NCBI RefSeq assembly: GCF_001049735.1
Contig: NZ_CVPC01000008.1
Location: forward strand, 1 to 64,000
Origin: Nereida ignava
GTDB lineage: Bacteria; Pseudomonadota; Alphaproteobacteria; Rhodobacterales; Rhodobacteraceae
DNA length: 64,000 nt
Reading direction: 5' to 3'
The notes beneath the pieces were generated by a model, which was not told where the DNA came from, did not search any database, and worked only from the letters and a program-made list of their open reading frames with translations. Of this stretch, positions 55,132 through 62,476 are shown one piece after another. The translations under genes and the position numbers were made by a program. The stretch's first letter is position 1; every line of letters begins with the position of its first letter.

Positions 55132-56673
55132 CTATTGATCAAGCAGCGCTTTCAATGACGGTGATGCGTCCGTGTCCACAACCGAATATTTCGCACTGAT
55201 ATCTGAAGCCGTAAGCGACACATTGCGCGCAGTTGCCGAACCGGAGCCAACAGGGCCAACCAGCGCGTCACCAAGCTTGAGGTAGAGCGCGCCTGAATTA
55301 CCTGCCCGCAACAGCGGAGCGTCCACATCCGCAGGAAGAGTGTATTGCTCGCCGGGCTGCAAAGTCTTTTCAAACACGCGCGTTCCTTTTGCATCCGTAA
55401 TGCGAACCCATGAAGGTTGCGATGCAACAAGGCTTACACTGCCTTTTGCCACAGCGATGCTCTCAATAGGGCGGGTGCGCGGGCGCGGCAAAACATCAGG
55501 CGCATCAAGGTTTTCAAGCAGTGCGAAGAGCTCACTATCCTCCAGAGGGTCAGCAACAGAATAGGCTGCACTCAGGTCAGCAGACGCAAGCTGCACATTG
55601 TTTACAGTCGTTGCGCCCTGCCCTGCGGGCCCAACGATTTGTCCGTTCACCTTGAAATAAAGCGACCCCGAATTGCCTGCCCGCAAAACGGGTGTCTCTT
55701 CGGTCACTGGCAGCGCATAGTTTTCACCTTTTTCGAGGACTTTCTCAAACAAGATAGAACCATCGGCGCTTCGCACGCGCACCCATGTTGGGTTCACGGC
55801 AAACAGAACCACTTCCGGCGCGGGTCCGTCTACGACCTGAACCTGCGGGGCCTCCGCGGGCACATTCAAGGCGGCAAAATCAACACCACCTGTGGCAAAT
55901 GTTCCGACTGTGCCTGGATCAATTGTAGCAATCGGCGCGTCACGCGGGGTGAAGACTGGCACATCAAGCGCCTCGGGGCGGTACAGCCGGTCTAGCGCAT
56001 CGTTATTGCGCGTCGGCGCAAGTGCAGCGGTTTGGGTGCCAGAGCCAGACGCGCCAGTATTTAGCTGCGGCGCAGGAGCAAGAGGGTCGATGCTTGAGGC
56101 GACTACGGGGGTCTGTTCAACCGGTGTGAATTCAACTTGCTGGACTTGGCGCAAAATGGACATGCCACCGAAACCCATACCACCAATTAGCGCAATCATA
56201 ACGGCGACAGTACCAATGGCACCCGCATCAATACGCGCAAAAAATGGGTCGGCTTTGGGCACAAACGGCGTAGCAGGGTCGTTGAATACATTACGGTGTG
56301 CTGAGGCGGCCAAGGGGGCTACGGGACGCGGGCTTGACGCTTCAGACGACATCCCGTGCGCCGTGGTAAAACCGCTTTCCTCACAAAACTTCTGAAAGGC
56401 CCACTCGGGGTCCATCTGTAAATAGCGTGCGTAGGAGCGCACATAGCCTGCGATGAAACCGGGGCTATCAAACTCGGTGGGATCACAGTTTTCGATTGCA
56501 GAAATATAACCTGCTTTGATCTTAAGCTCACGCTGTACATCAAGAAGGGATTTTCCAAGGGTAGCCCGCTCGCCGCGCATCATGTCGCCGAGCTGGAGCT
56601 CGAAATCATCAAACCCTTTTGGGGCGACGATTTCTTCTTCGACATCCTGCGGTGCAAAAATGCGCCCGATCAT
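55132..56673 (-). CDS. RodZ-like protein with a duplicated C-terminal domain
   Basis: 513 aa from the ATG of MIGRIFAPQDVEEEIV (GTAGGG about six bases upstream). N-terminal HTH domain (about 25-100: LGDMMRGERATLGKSLLDV and on), a charged linker, one transmembrane helix (about 151-173), then a Pro/Ala-rich periplasmic linker. Two copies of a DUF4115-type domain follow (about 285-374 and 410-500). Both contain W-VR-, a K-L-KGE/PGE-Y-LP pattern, LRAGNSG-LY and a GP-G turn. RodZ links MreB to the elongasome; the usual protein has one such domain. Probable RodZ, with the duplication as its odd feature. Confidence 0.82.
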   Translation of the reverse strand: MIGRIFAPQDVEEEIVAPKGFDDFELQLGDMMRGERATLGKSLLDVQRELKIKAGYISAIENCDPTEFDSPGFIAGYVRSYARYLQMDPEWAFQKFCEESGFTTAHGMSSEASSPRPVAPLAASAHRNVFNDPATPFVPKADPFFARIDAGAIGTVAVMIALIGGMGFGGMSILRQVQQVEFTPVEQTPVVASSIDPLAPAPQLNTGASGSGTQTAALAPTRNNDALDRLYRPEALDVPVFTPRDAPIATIDPGTVGTFATGGVDFAALNVPAEAPQVQVVDGPAPEVVLFAVNPTWVRVRSADGSILFEKVLEKGENYALPVTEETPVLRAGNSGSLYFKVNGQIVGPAGQGATTVNNVQLASADLSAAYSVADPLEDSELFALLENLDAPDVLPRPRTRPIESIAVAKGSVSLVASQPSWVRITDAKGTRVFEKTLQPGEQYTLPADVDAPLLRAGNSGALYLKLGDALVGPVGSGSATARNVSLTASDISAKYSVVDTDASPSLKALLDQ

Positions 56674-56778
56674 ACACTGCCCTACCACAATTACCAAAAT
56701 CGCACGCGCGATTCGAGGCGTCCCCACGCCATTGAAAACTTAATAACACATAACGAACAGGATTACAGCAGTATGTTT

Positions 56779-58002
56779 CTAACCGGTTAAGTCAGCACGA
56801 TTCAGCGCACAATGGGACCACAGACTGTCCAATGCGCCTACTAATGCATCAATTTCTGAACGCCCATGAACAGGTGACGGCGTAAAGCGCAGACGCTCGG
56901 TACCGCGCGGAACGGTTGGGAAATTAATGGGCTGCACGTAAATGCCATGATCTTGCAACAAGTGATCAGACAGCACTTTCGTATGCACCGGATCGCCCAC
57001 GATCAGCGGCACAATGTGGCTGCCGTGGTCAATTACCGGCAGGCCAAGCGCCTTGAAGCGTGTCTTCAAAATAGCTGCTTGCGTCTGGTGGGCATCGCGC
57101 AGGTCTTGGCGGCGCTTCAGAACCTCCACTGACTTCGCCGCCCCCGCAGCAACCGCTGGCGGAAGTGAGGTCGTGAAAATAAAGCCCGGCGCATAGGAGC
57201 GTACCGCATCCGCCATCTTTGCAGAGGTCGCGATATAGCCGCCCATCACGCCGTACGCCTTAGCCAACGTGCCGTTGATAATATCGATCCGTCCCATCAA
57301 CCCGTCACGTTCCGCCACACCGCCACCGCGTGGGCCGTACATGCCAACGGCGTGCACTTCGTCGATGTAGGTCAGCGCGCCAAATTCGTCAGCAATGTCG
57401 CAGATTGCTTCGATTGGTGCAAAATCGCCATCCATTGAATAAATTGATTCGAACGCGATCAGTTTCGGTGTGTTCGCAGGCAGCGCAGTCAGTTGCGCAC
57501 GTAAATCATCCAAATCATTATGCTTGAAAATACGTTTGTCGCCACCATTGCGGCGAATGCCCTCAATCATAGACGCGTGGTTTAACGCATCAGACAAAAT
57601 TACCAATCCAGGGAACAGCTTGGGCAACGTTGAAAGTGTGGCATCATTCGCGATGTAGGCGGACGTGAACAGCAGCGCCGCTTCTTTGCCGTGAAGATCC
57701 GCCAATTCCGCTTCAAGGCGTTTGTGATACACCGTCGTGCCAGAAATATTGCGCGTTCCACCAGAGCCGGCGCCCGTCGCATCAAGCGCTTCATGCATTG
57801 CGGTCAGCACTTCTTCGTTCTGCCCCATGCCCAAATAATCGTTGCCGCACCACACAGTGACGGGTTTGCGGCTACCGTCGGGATGTGTCCACTCAGCGTG
57901 CGGATATTGCCCCCGCGTCCGTTCAATATCAATAAACGTGCGGTAACGGCCTTCGTCGTGAAGGCGTTGCAGGGCTGCATCTAGCTGTGTGTCAAACGTC
58001 AT
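56779..58002 (-). CDS. hemA: 5-aminolevulinate synthase
   Basis: Condenses glycine and succinyl-CoA to ALA, the first step of heme synthesis by the Shemin route, a mark of alphaproteobacteria. 407 aa. PLP Lys in [15 protein letters not shown] near residue 246; [14 protein letters not shown] near residue 215; [15 protein letters not shown] near residue 85. It lies 105 bases from the RodZ-like gene and 85 bases from the DUF5333 gene on the same strand. No FNR-like site was seen in the short upstream gap. Confidence 0.96.
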   Translation of the reverse strand: MTFDTQLDAALQRLHDEGRYRTFIDIERTRGQYPHAEWTHPDGSRKPVTVWCGNDYLGMGQNEEVLTAMHEALDATGAGSGGTRNISGTTVYHKRLEAELADLHGKEAALLFTSAYIANDATLSTLPKLFPGLVILSDALNHASMIEGIRRNGGDKRIFKHNDLDDLRAQLTALPANTPKLIAFESIYSMDGDFAPIEAICDIADEFGALTYIDEVHAVGMYGPRGGGVAERDGLMGRIDIINGTLAKAYGVMGGYIATSAKMADAVRSYAPGFIFTTSLPPAVAAGAAKSVEVLKRRQDLRDAHQTQAAILKTRFKALGLPVIDHGSHIVPLIVGDPVHTKVLSDHLLQDHGIYVQPINFPTVPRGTERLRFTPSPVHGRSEIDALVGALDSLWSHCALNRADLTG

Positions 58003-58087
58003 GTGTCTCTCCCGATGGGGCGCTTATAGGGTATATAGGGTCCAGAAATCCACTAGCACACGCTACATTTTGTCACTTTGCGCCAGA

Positions 58088-58666
58088 TCAATCCTGAATA
58101 GCGATGATACAGTCGTCCGTTTGGGCCTTCTCAGCACATGCACTCAGCGCCGCAGACGCGGCCCCTTCACTGGTTGCAACGATAAAAGTCCCCACTGTTG
58201 GAGAGATCGCAAACGCCTTTTCACCGCGCACACGGCGGTACGATTTGCGCCAGGCTTCTGTAGCACCATGCGATAAAGTCAGCTCAACCGGCTCAAAGTT
58301 GCGCGGGCGCACCATTGCAACGACCTCGCAGGCGGTTTGCCCCCTTTTGGCCGCGTCGCAGGCTGACAGCGCTTTGGCGCGGGCAACGTCCATCGTGTGA
58401 TCGTTTGCTGCGGCGATGGTAGCTGAGTTCAGGATCCCATCATCTGGTGATGCGGCAATTGCTGCGTAATACAACTGCTGTTCGGCCACTTGCTCAACCA
58501 ACGCAGCATTGTCAGGTGTCAGCCAGTCGCGGGGGATCAACTCAACTTCACGGCCCTTTAGGCTGAACAATTGCGCTTTTGCCTCAGCATTACTGACCGG
58601 CTCTGCGCCTGCAACCACCCCAAATACACACAGCGAAAACACCCCAATCGCCCCAACAATACGCAT
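58088..58666 (-). CDS. DUF5333 secreted protein
   Basis: 192 aa with a signal peptide (MRIVGAIGVFSLCVFGVVAGA). Residues about 25-185 have no catalytic motif I recognise. Four Cys (ALSACDAAKRGQTACE and LSACAEKAQTDDCI) suggest two disulfides in the periplasm. AAAGGGG lies about eight bases before the ATG. The family sits next to hemA in Rhodobacteraceae, and database entries for it sometimes carry a name that looks like ALA synthase; nothing in the sequence supports that. Role unknown. Confidence 0.75.
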   Translation of the reverse strand: MRIVGAIGVFSLCVFGVVAGAEPVSNAEAKAQLFSLKGREVELIPRDWLTPDNAALVEQVAEQQLYYAAIAASPDDGILNSATIAAANDHTMDVARAKALSACDAAKRGQTACEVVAMVRPRNFEPVELTLSHGATEAWRKSYRRVRGEKAFAISPTVGTFIVATSEGAASAALSACAEKAQTDDCIIAIQD

Positions 58667-58775
58667 GATTTCGCCCCTTTGTTCTCAATTTCTGTTACCC
58701 TATATCCTGTTTCTGGACAGGTCCACCAAAGGCTCCTAGGGTGCGGCAAAACTTAGCTAAAAATAAGGCGCTAGC

Positions 58776-60152
58776 ATGTCCAATCTCGATCCCGTCCTGT
58801 CACATATCGACGAAAACCTCAGCGCTGCGACCGAGCGCCTTTTCGAATTGATGCGCATCCCGTCGATCTCAACAGACCCCGCTTTCAAAGAACACTGTGA
58901 CGCAGCCGCGGATTGGCTGGTAAGTGATTTGGCTTCAATGGGTGTGACCGCAACAAAACGCGCAACACCAGGCCATCCAATGGTGGTTGGTCATACAAAT
59001 GGGACGGGAAAACACGTCACATTTTATGGCCACTATGACGTGCAACCCGTTGATCCGCTTGACCTTTGGCATAGTGACCCCTTCGCTCCCGCGCTTGAGG
59101 ATACAGACGCGGGCAAAGTCATTCGCGGGCGCGGCGCGGCAGACGACAAAGGCCAATTAATGACCTTTGTGGAGGCATGTCGCGCGTGGATCGCTGTGCA
59201 CGGCAGCCTGCCCATCAACGTCAGCTTTTTCTTTGAAGGCGAAGAAGAAAGCGGCTCGCCCTCTTTGATCCCGTTCATGCGCGAAAACAAAGACGAGCTG
59301 TCATCTGATCTGGCGCTGATCTGCGATACAGGCATGTTCGACCCCAAAACACCCGCTATCTCAACACAGTTGCGCGGCCTTTTGGGCGAAGAGCTTACCA
59401 TCACCGGACCACGGATTGACCTTCATTCTGGCATGTATGGCGGGGCAGCCATTAACCCTATTCGCGTGCTGTCAAAAATCATTGCCTCCCTGCATGACGC
59501 TGAAGGGCGCGTGACTGTGCCCGGCTTTTATGAGGGCGTGCCTGAGATGTCGCCTGAACTACAAAAGCAGTGGGAAGATTTGAACTTTGATGATGCGGCG
59601 TTTCTTGAAGCGGTTGGCTTGTCTGAACTGGCGGGCGAGCACGGCAAAACCGCCCTTGAAATGTTATGGGCGCGCCCGACCTGTGAGGTGAACGGCATCA
59701 ACGCGGGCTACACTGGCGACGGGTTCAAAACCGTGCTGCCCTCGAAAGCCAGCGCAAAGATCAGCTTCCGCCTTGTTGGCACCCAAGACCCCCACGCGAT
59801 CCGTGAAGCGTTCCGCCAAATGGTACAAGACGCCTTACCTGCGGATTGTAGCGTTGAATTCAAAGGCCACGGAAATTCATCAGCCGTGCAAATGTCCACA
59901 GCCGATCCAGCTTTTGAAAAAGCGCGCCTTGCGCTGTCGGATGAGTGGCCAAACCCTGCGGCGTTTGTGGGCTGCGGAGGCTCAATTCCGATCGCGGGAC
60001 ACTTCAAAACCGAATTGGACACAGACGCGATGCTGATTGGCTTTGGCCGCGATGATGATGCAATCCACTCACCCAACGAAAAATATGACCTTGAGAGCTT
60101 CCACAAAGGAATGCGCAGTTGGGCACGGGTGCTGGACGCGCTGTCACGGTAG
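58776..60152 (+). CDS. M20/M25/M40-family metallopeptidase (dipeptidase-like)
   Basis: 458 aa. Zinc ligands in FYGHYDVQP near residue 88 and GRGAADDKGQ near residue 121; catalytic Glu in FFEGEEESGSPS near residue 155; a dimerisation domain (about 205-360) with the DLHSGMYGGAAINP block; C-terminal ligand in DDAIHSPNEKYD near residue 430. The closest known types are CNDP-like dipeptidases and succinyl-diaminopimelate desuccinylase relatives; substrate uncertain. Divergent from the DUF5333 gene by 109 bases. A hairpin terminator follows. Confidence 0.88.
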   Translation: MSNLDPVLSHIDENLSAATERLFELMRIPSISTDPAFKEHCDAAADWLVSDLASMGVTATKRATPGHPMVVGHTNGTGKHVTFYGHYDVQPVDPLDLWHSDPFAPALEDTDAGKVIRGRGAADDKGQLMTFVEACRAWIAVHGSLPINVSFFFEGEEESGSPSLIPFMRENKDELSSDLALICDTGMFDPKTPAISTQLRGLLGEELTITGPRIDLHSGMYGGAAINPIRVLSKIIASLHDAEGRVTVPGFYEGVPEMSPELQKQWEDLNFDDAAFLEAVGLSELAGEHGKTALEMLWARPTCEVNGINAGYTGDGFKTVLPSKASAKISFRLVGTQDPHAIREAFRQMVQDALPADCSVEFKGHGNSSAVQMSTADPAFEKARLALSDEWPNPAAFVGCGGSIPIAGHFKTELDTDAMLIGFGRDDDAIHSPNEKYDLESFHKGMRSWARVLDALSR

Positions 60153-60178
60153 CTGAGCCCTTTTCTGCAAAACAAATC

Positions 60179-60212
60179 AAAGCGCGGTGGTGAACAACCA
60201 TCGCGCTTTTTT
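60179..60212 (+). terminator. Intrinsic terminator after the M20 peptidase
   Basis: AAAGCGCG...TGGT pairs with ACCA...CGCGCTTT, followed by further T. It is convergent with the tRNA-Asp genes and could serve both strands. Confidence 0.75.
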
Positions 60213-60297
60213 CATAAACGGTGAAAAACGCGCAGACTGAAACAACCAAAATATGATCATCCAATTGGAACTACTGATGTCTGAAAGAGGGTGAGAG

Positions 60298-60374
60298 TGG
60301 CGCGGTTGACGGGGCTCGAACCCGCGACCCCCGGCGTGACAGGCCGGTACTCTAACCAGCTGAGCTACAACCGC
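60298..60374 (-). tRNA. tRNA-Asp (GUC), copy 1
   Basis: 77 bases including an encoded CCA. Acceptor GCGGTTG/CAACCGC, anticodon loop CTGTCAC with anticodon GTC, T-arm GCGGG TTCGAGC CCCGT. It differs from copy 2 by one base in the D arm (AGCTGG against AGTTGG). Confidence 0.95.
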
Positions 60375-60408
60375 GCATCTCACACGTTTGGTTTGGACTT
60401 AGCAGCGG

Positions 60409-60485
60409 TGGCGCGGTTGACGGGGCTCGAACCCGCGACCCCCGGCGTGACAGGCCGGTACTCTAACCAACTGAGCTACAACCGC
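60409..60485 (-). tRNA. tRNA-Asp (GUC), copy 2
   Basis: 77 bases, CCA encoded, otherwise identical to copy 1 except one D-arm base. It lies 34 bases upstream of copy 1 in the direction of transcription, so the two are probably one transcript. Confidence 0.95.
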
Positions 60486-60622
60486 CCGCTGCTACACGCC
60501 AAACCTGACGCGTTCCGTGCAGATACCCACGCACCGCCACCCCGTCAAGCAGAAGTCGCGGCATTTTGTAACAAAAATTCAATTATTTCGGTGGCGGCAG
60601 TTGAAGCCATAAAAACGCTTCT

Positions 60623-60650
60623 AAAAACGCAACTTAAGCACAGTGCGTTT
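60623..60650 (-). terminator. Possible terminator after tRNA-Val
   Basis: Read on the minus strand, AAACGCA and TGCGTTT form a perfect 7-bp stem followed by a short T run. It lies about 30 bases after the tRNA-Val gene. The 195-base gap to tRNA-Asp holds nothing else clear. Confidence 0.5.
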
Positions 60651-60680
60651 GCGGCGTGAAGAATAACATCGGGAGGGGAA

Positions 60681-60756
60681 TGGTGGGTCGTGAGAGGCTC
60701 GAACTCCCGACATCTTCCGTGTAAAGGAAGCGCTCTACCAACTGAGCTAACGACCC
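60681..60756 (-). tRNA. tRNA-Val (UAC)
   Basis: 76 bases including encoded CCA. Acceptor GGGTCGT/ACGACCC, anticodon stem CTTCC/GGAAG with loop TTTACAC (anticodon TAC), T-arm GGGAG TTCGAGC CTCTC. Confidence 0.95.
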
Positions 60757-60812
60757 GATGAGCGGTGTCTTAGCGCCAAACCTTTGGGCGCTGCAACCCC
60801 CTTTTTTCACCC

Positions 60813-61400
60813 TTATTCGAGTTTTGTCTGAACACCACCGCTCAGACGGTACACAACACCCTGCCCGCCCGGCAATTTCCCAAGGTTTTCTGTGGGTTGC
60901 CCCAAAACAACCGCCCGCAGCATTCGGCTGGTAATCCCGTGGGTGATAAGCACGGTTGGCCCTGTCAAACTATCGAGTAATGATTGCGCACGGATGCGAA
61001 GAGCCTCAAACCCCTCGCCCTGTGGTGCGTATTCGTAAAGCGCGAGCGCCCCGTCCGGCGTATCTTCAACCACTGCATCGCTTGGCAGCTCTGCAAGGCA
61101 GTCCTGACGCAGGCGCCCTGACCATGCACCAACAGTGATTTCTGCAAGACGGTCATCTGTCTCTATTGCACCTAAACCCGCCACTGCAATTTCAGCAGTT
61201 TGCAAAGCCCGACCTTGGGGGCTGCTCAGCACGTGCCACCCGTCGATCCCAATACGTTTTAGTATCGCATGTTGCGCTGCGGCCTGCTGACGGCCAAGTG
61301 GCGTCAGGTTGCTATCGAGGGCACCCTGCATCCGCCCTTCACGGTTCCATTCGGTTTCGCCGTGGCGCATGATCAATAGGTCCGGATAAGTTTTGTTCAT
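60813..61400 (-). CDS. Histidine phosphatase family protein
   Basis: 195 aa. Phosphoglycerate-mutase-like fold with the RHG motif in LLIMRHGETEWNREGRMQG (His13), an Arg in LSSPQGRALQTA near residue 64, Glu in DDRLAEITVGAWSG near residue 87, and the second His in VLITHGITSRML near residue 155. It could act on phosphosugars, nucleotides or alpha-ribazole phosphate; the sequence does not decide. It lies between the HU-like gene and tRNA-Val on the same strand. Confidence 0.88.
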   Translation of the reverse strand: MNKTYPDLLIMRHGETEWNREGRMQGALDSNLTPLGRQQAAAQHAILKRIGIDGWHVLSSPQGRALQTAEIAVAGLGAIETDDRLAEITVGAWSGRLRQDCLAELPSDAVVEDTPDGALALYEYAPQGEGFEALRIRAQSLLDSLTGPTVLITHGITSRMLRAVVLGQPTENLGKLPGGQGVVYRLSGGVQTKLE

Positions 61401-61460
61401 CCCAGCTTCACCTCGATTATCTTGGATCAGGCTGGGTTGGTCCCTATCACGATCCGGCTG

Positions 61461-61847
61461 TTATTCGATGTCTACGCCAGCCCCATGCACCGTTTTGCGT
61501 TGCCGGATTTTGCAGACAAACACTTTTGCACCAGCCATTTCTTTTTGTCGATTGATCTTCAACTTACCAAAAGGCTGCAGATTGAGTTCCTCGCCCTGTG
61601 CCAACGCATCTCCGAGCACATCAAGCATCGCCTCGACAACAGGTTTGGCATCTTTGCGCTTTGCGCCGCTTTTACTGACGACACGGTCGATCAACTCTTT
61701 TTTGCGAAGGCTAGGCGTTACCTCAACCGGTGCAGAGCCTATCCCCGTTTTCACCGCCACAACGTTTGATCCAGCTGTCGTGCCTGATGTTTTGCTCTTT
61801 GCTGTGGATACAGCCGCTTGAACCGGTGATTTAGGTGTCTTGGTCAT
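61461..61847 (-). CDS. HU-like DNA-binding protein with an N-terminal extension
   Basis: 128 aa. Residues 1-44 are a low-complexity extension rich in Ser, Thr, Lys and Ala. Residues about 45-118 are an HU/IHF fold (LRKKELIDRVVSKSGAKRKDAKPVVEAMLDVLGDAL, then LNLQPFGKLKINRQ). The beta-arm region (EMAGAKVFVCKIRQRK) lacks the usual RNPxTG tip, so the arm seems short. GGAGG lies seven bases before the ATG. Likely a nucleoid protein. It stands between lon (upstream on the same strand, across the small secreted gene) and the phosphatase. Confidence 0.85.
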   Translation of the reverse strand: MTKTPKSPVQAAVSTAKSKTSGTTAGSNVVAVKTGIGSAPVEVTPSLRKKELIDRVVSKSGAKRKDAKPVVEAMLDVLGDALAQGEELNLQPFGKLKINRQKEMAGAKVFVCKIRQRKTVHGAGVDIE

Positions 61848-62096
61848 AATGCAGCCTCCTACTTATTAAACGTTTCCAATACACTGGCAGGCTAGCGCAA
61901 AGCCCGCAGACCAGCTACACCCGACATGGCCAAAGGGTTAATTGGGCCCGCCGCGCACCCACCTGTTGTGTCTGCGCACCACTTTTGGGCGGTTTTGCGG
62001 CGAATTAAGTCATATTTTACACAATAATTGACCATGACCACCAAGATGATATGACGGGGCATAGTTATAAACTTGCGGTCTATGAAAGCTTACAAA

Positions 62097-62276
62097 ATGA
62101 AAAAAACACTTATCACAACATGTGCAGTACTGGCATTCGCAACACCAACATTCGCTGGCGGCTTGTCCGACGCAATGGTTGCTCCAGAAGTTATCGCTGC
62201 TGATACAACATCAAGCAGCTCACAAGGCATCCTGGTTCCAATCATGGCGCTTTTGTTGCTCGCAGCTGCAAACTAA
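62097..62276 (+). CDS. Small secreted protein with Ser-rich linker and hydrophobic C terminus
   Basis: 59 aa from the ATG of MKKTLITTCAVLAFATPTFAGG, a good signal peptide with likely cleavage after TFA; an ATG 15 bases earlier would add MKAYK. The mature part has a short acidic segment (MVAPEVIAADTT), SSSS, then a hydrophobic tail (GILVPIMALLLLAAAN) like a small membrane anchor. Proteins of this design are common in roseobacters and I recall some carrying unsupported enzyme names; nothing here suggests an enzyme. It has its own terminator. The 249-base gap upstream holds no other gene. Confidence 0.65.
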   Translation: MKKTLITTCAVLAFATPTFAGGLSDAMVAPEVIAADTTSSSSQGILVPIMALLLLAAAN

Positions 62277-62304
62277 GCCTAACCGCTTAGAAAAAAGAAT
62301 TAGG

Positions 62305-62334
62305 AAAAGGCCTGCCATTTTGGCGGGCCTTTTT
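62305..62334 (+). terminator. Intrinsic terminator of the small secreted gene
   Basis: AAAAGGCCTGCCA pairs with TGGCGGGCCTTTT (one G-T pair) and is followed by more T. It lies about 30 bases after the stop. Confidence 0.88.
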
Positions 62335-62412
62335 CGTTTATAACCACGGGTGTGGGGTGGTTCCAAAGTAAGGGTCCCCGCCTAGGCACCGCCCAACCGT
62401 AAACTTCACAAA

Positions 62413-62440
62413 CAAAAAGGCCGCAGAAAATCTGCGGCCC
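62413..62440 (-). terminator. Intrinsic terminator of lon
   Basis: On the minus strand GGCCGCAG pairs with CTGCGGCC, loop ATTTT, followed by five T. It lies 37 bases after the lon stop. Confidence 0.85.
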
Positions 62441-62476
62441 TTCCGTATTCTATTGCTCAGCTACACAAGCAATTGC

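Noticed and set aside
60291-60659. 122-aa frame across the tRNA-Asp genes
   Set aside because: The frame reads through two tRNA genes, and its repeated peptide (ARLTGLEPATPGVTGRYSNQ) is the known false product of duplicated tRNA sequence.
60486-60680. Additional RNA gene between tRNA-Asp and tRNA-Val
   Set aside because: Apart from the tRNA-Val hairpin no cloverleaf or other known RNA structure was seen.
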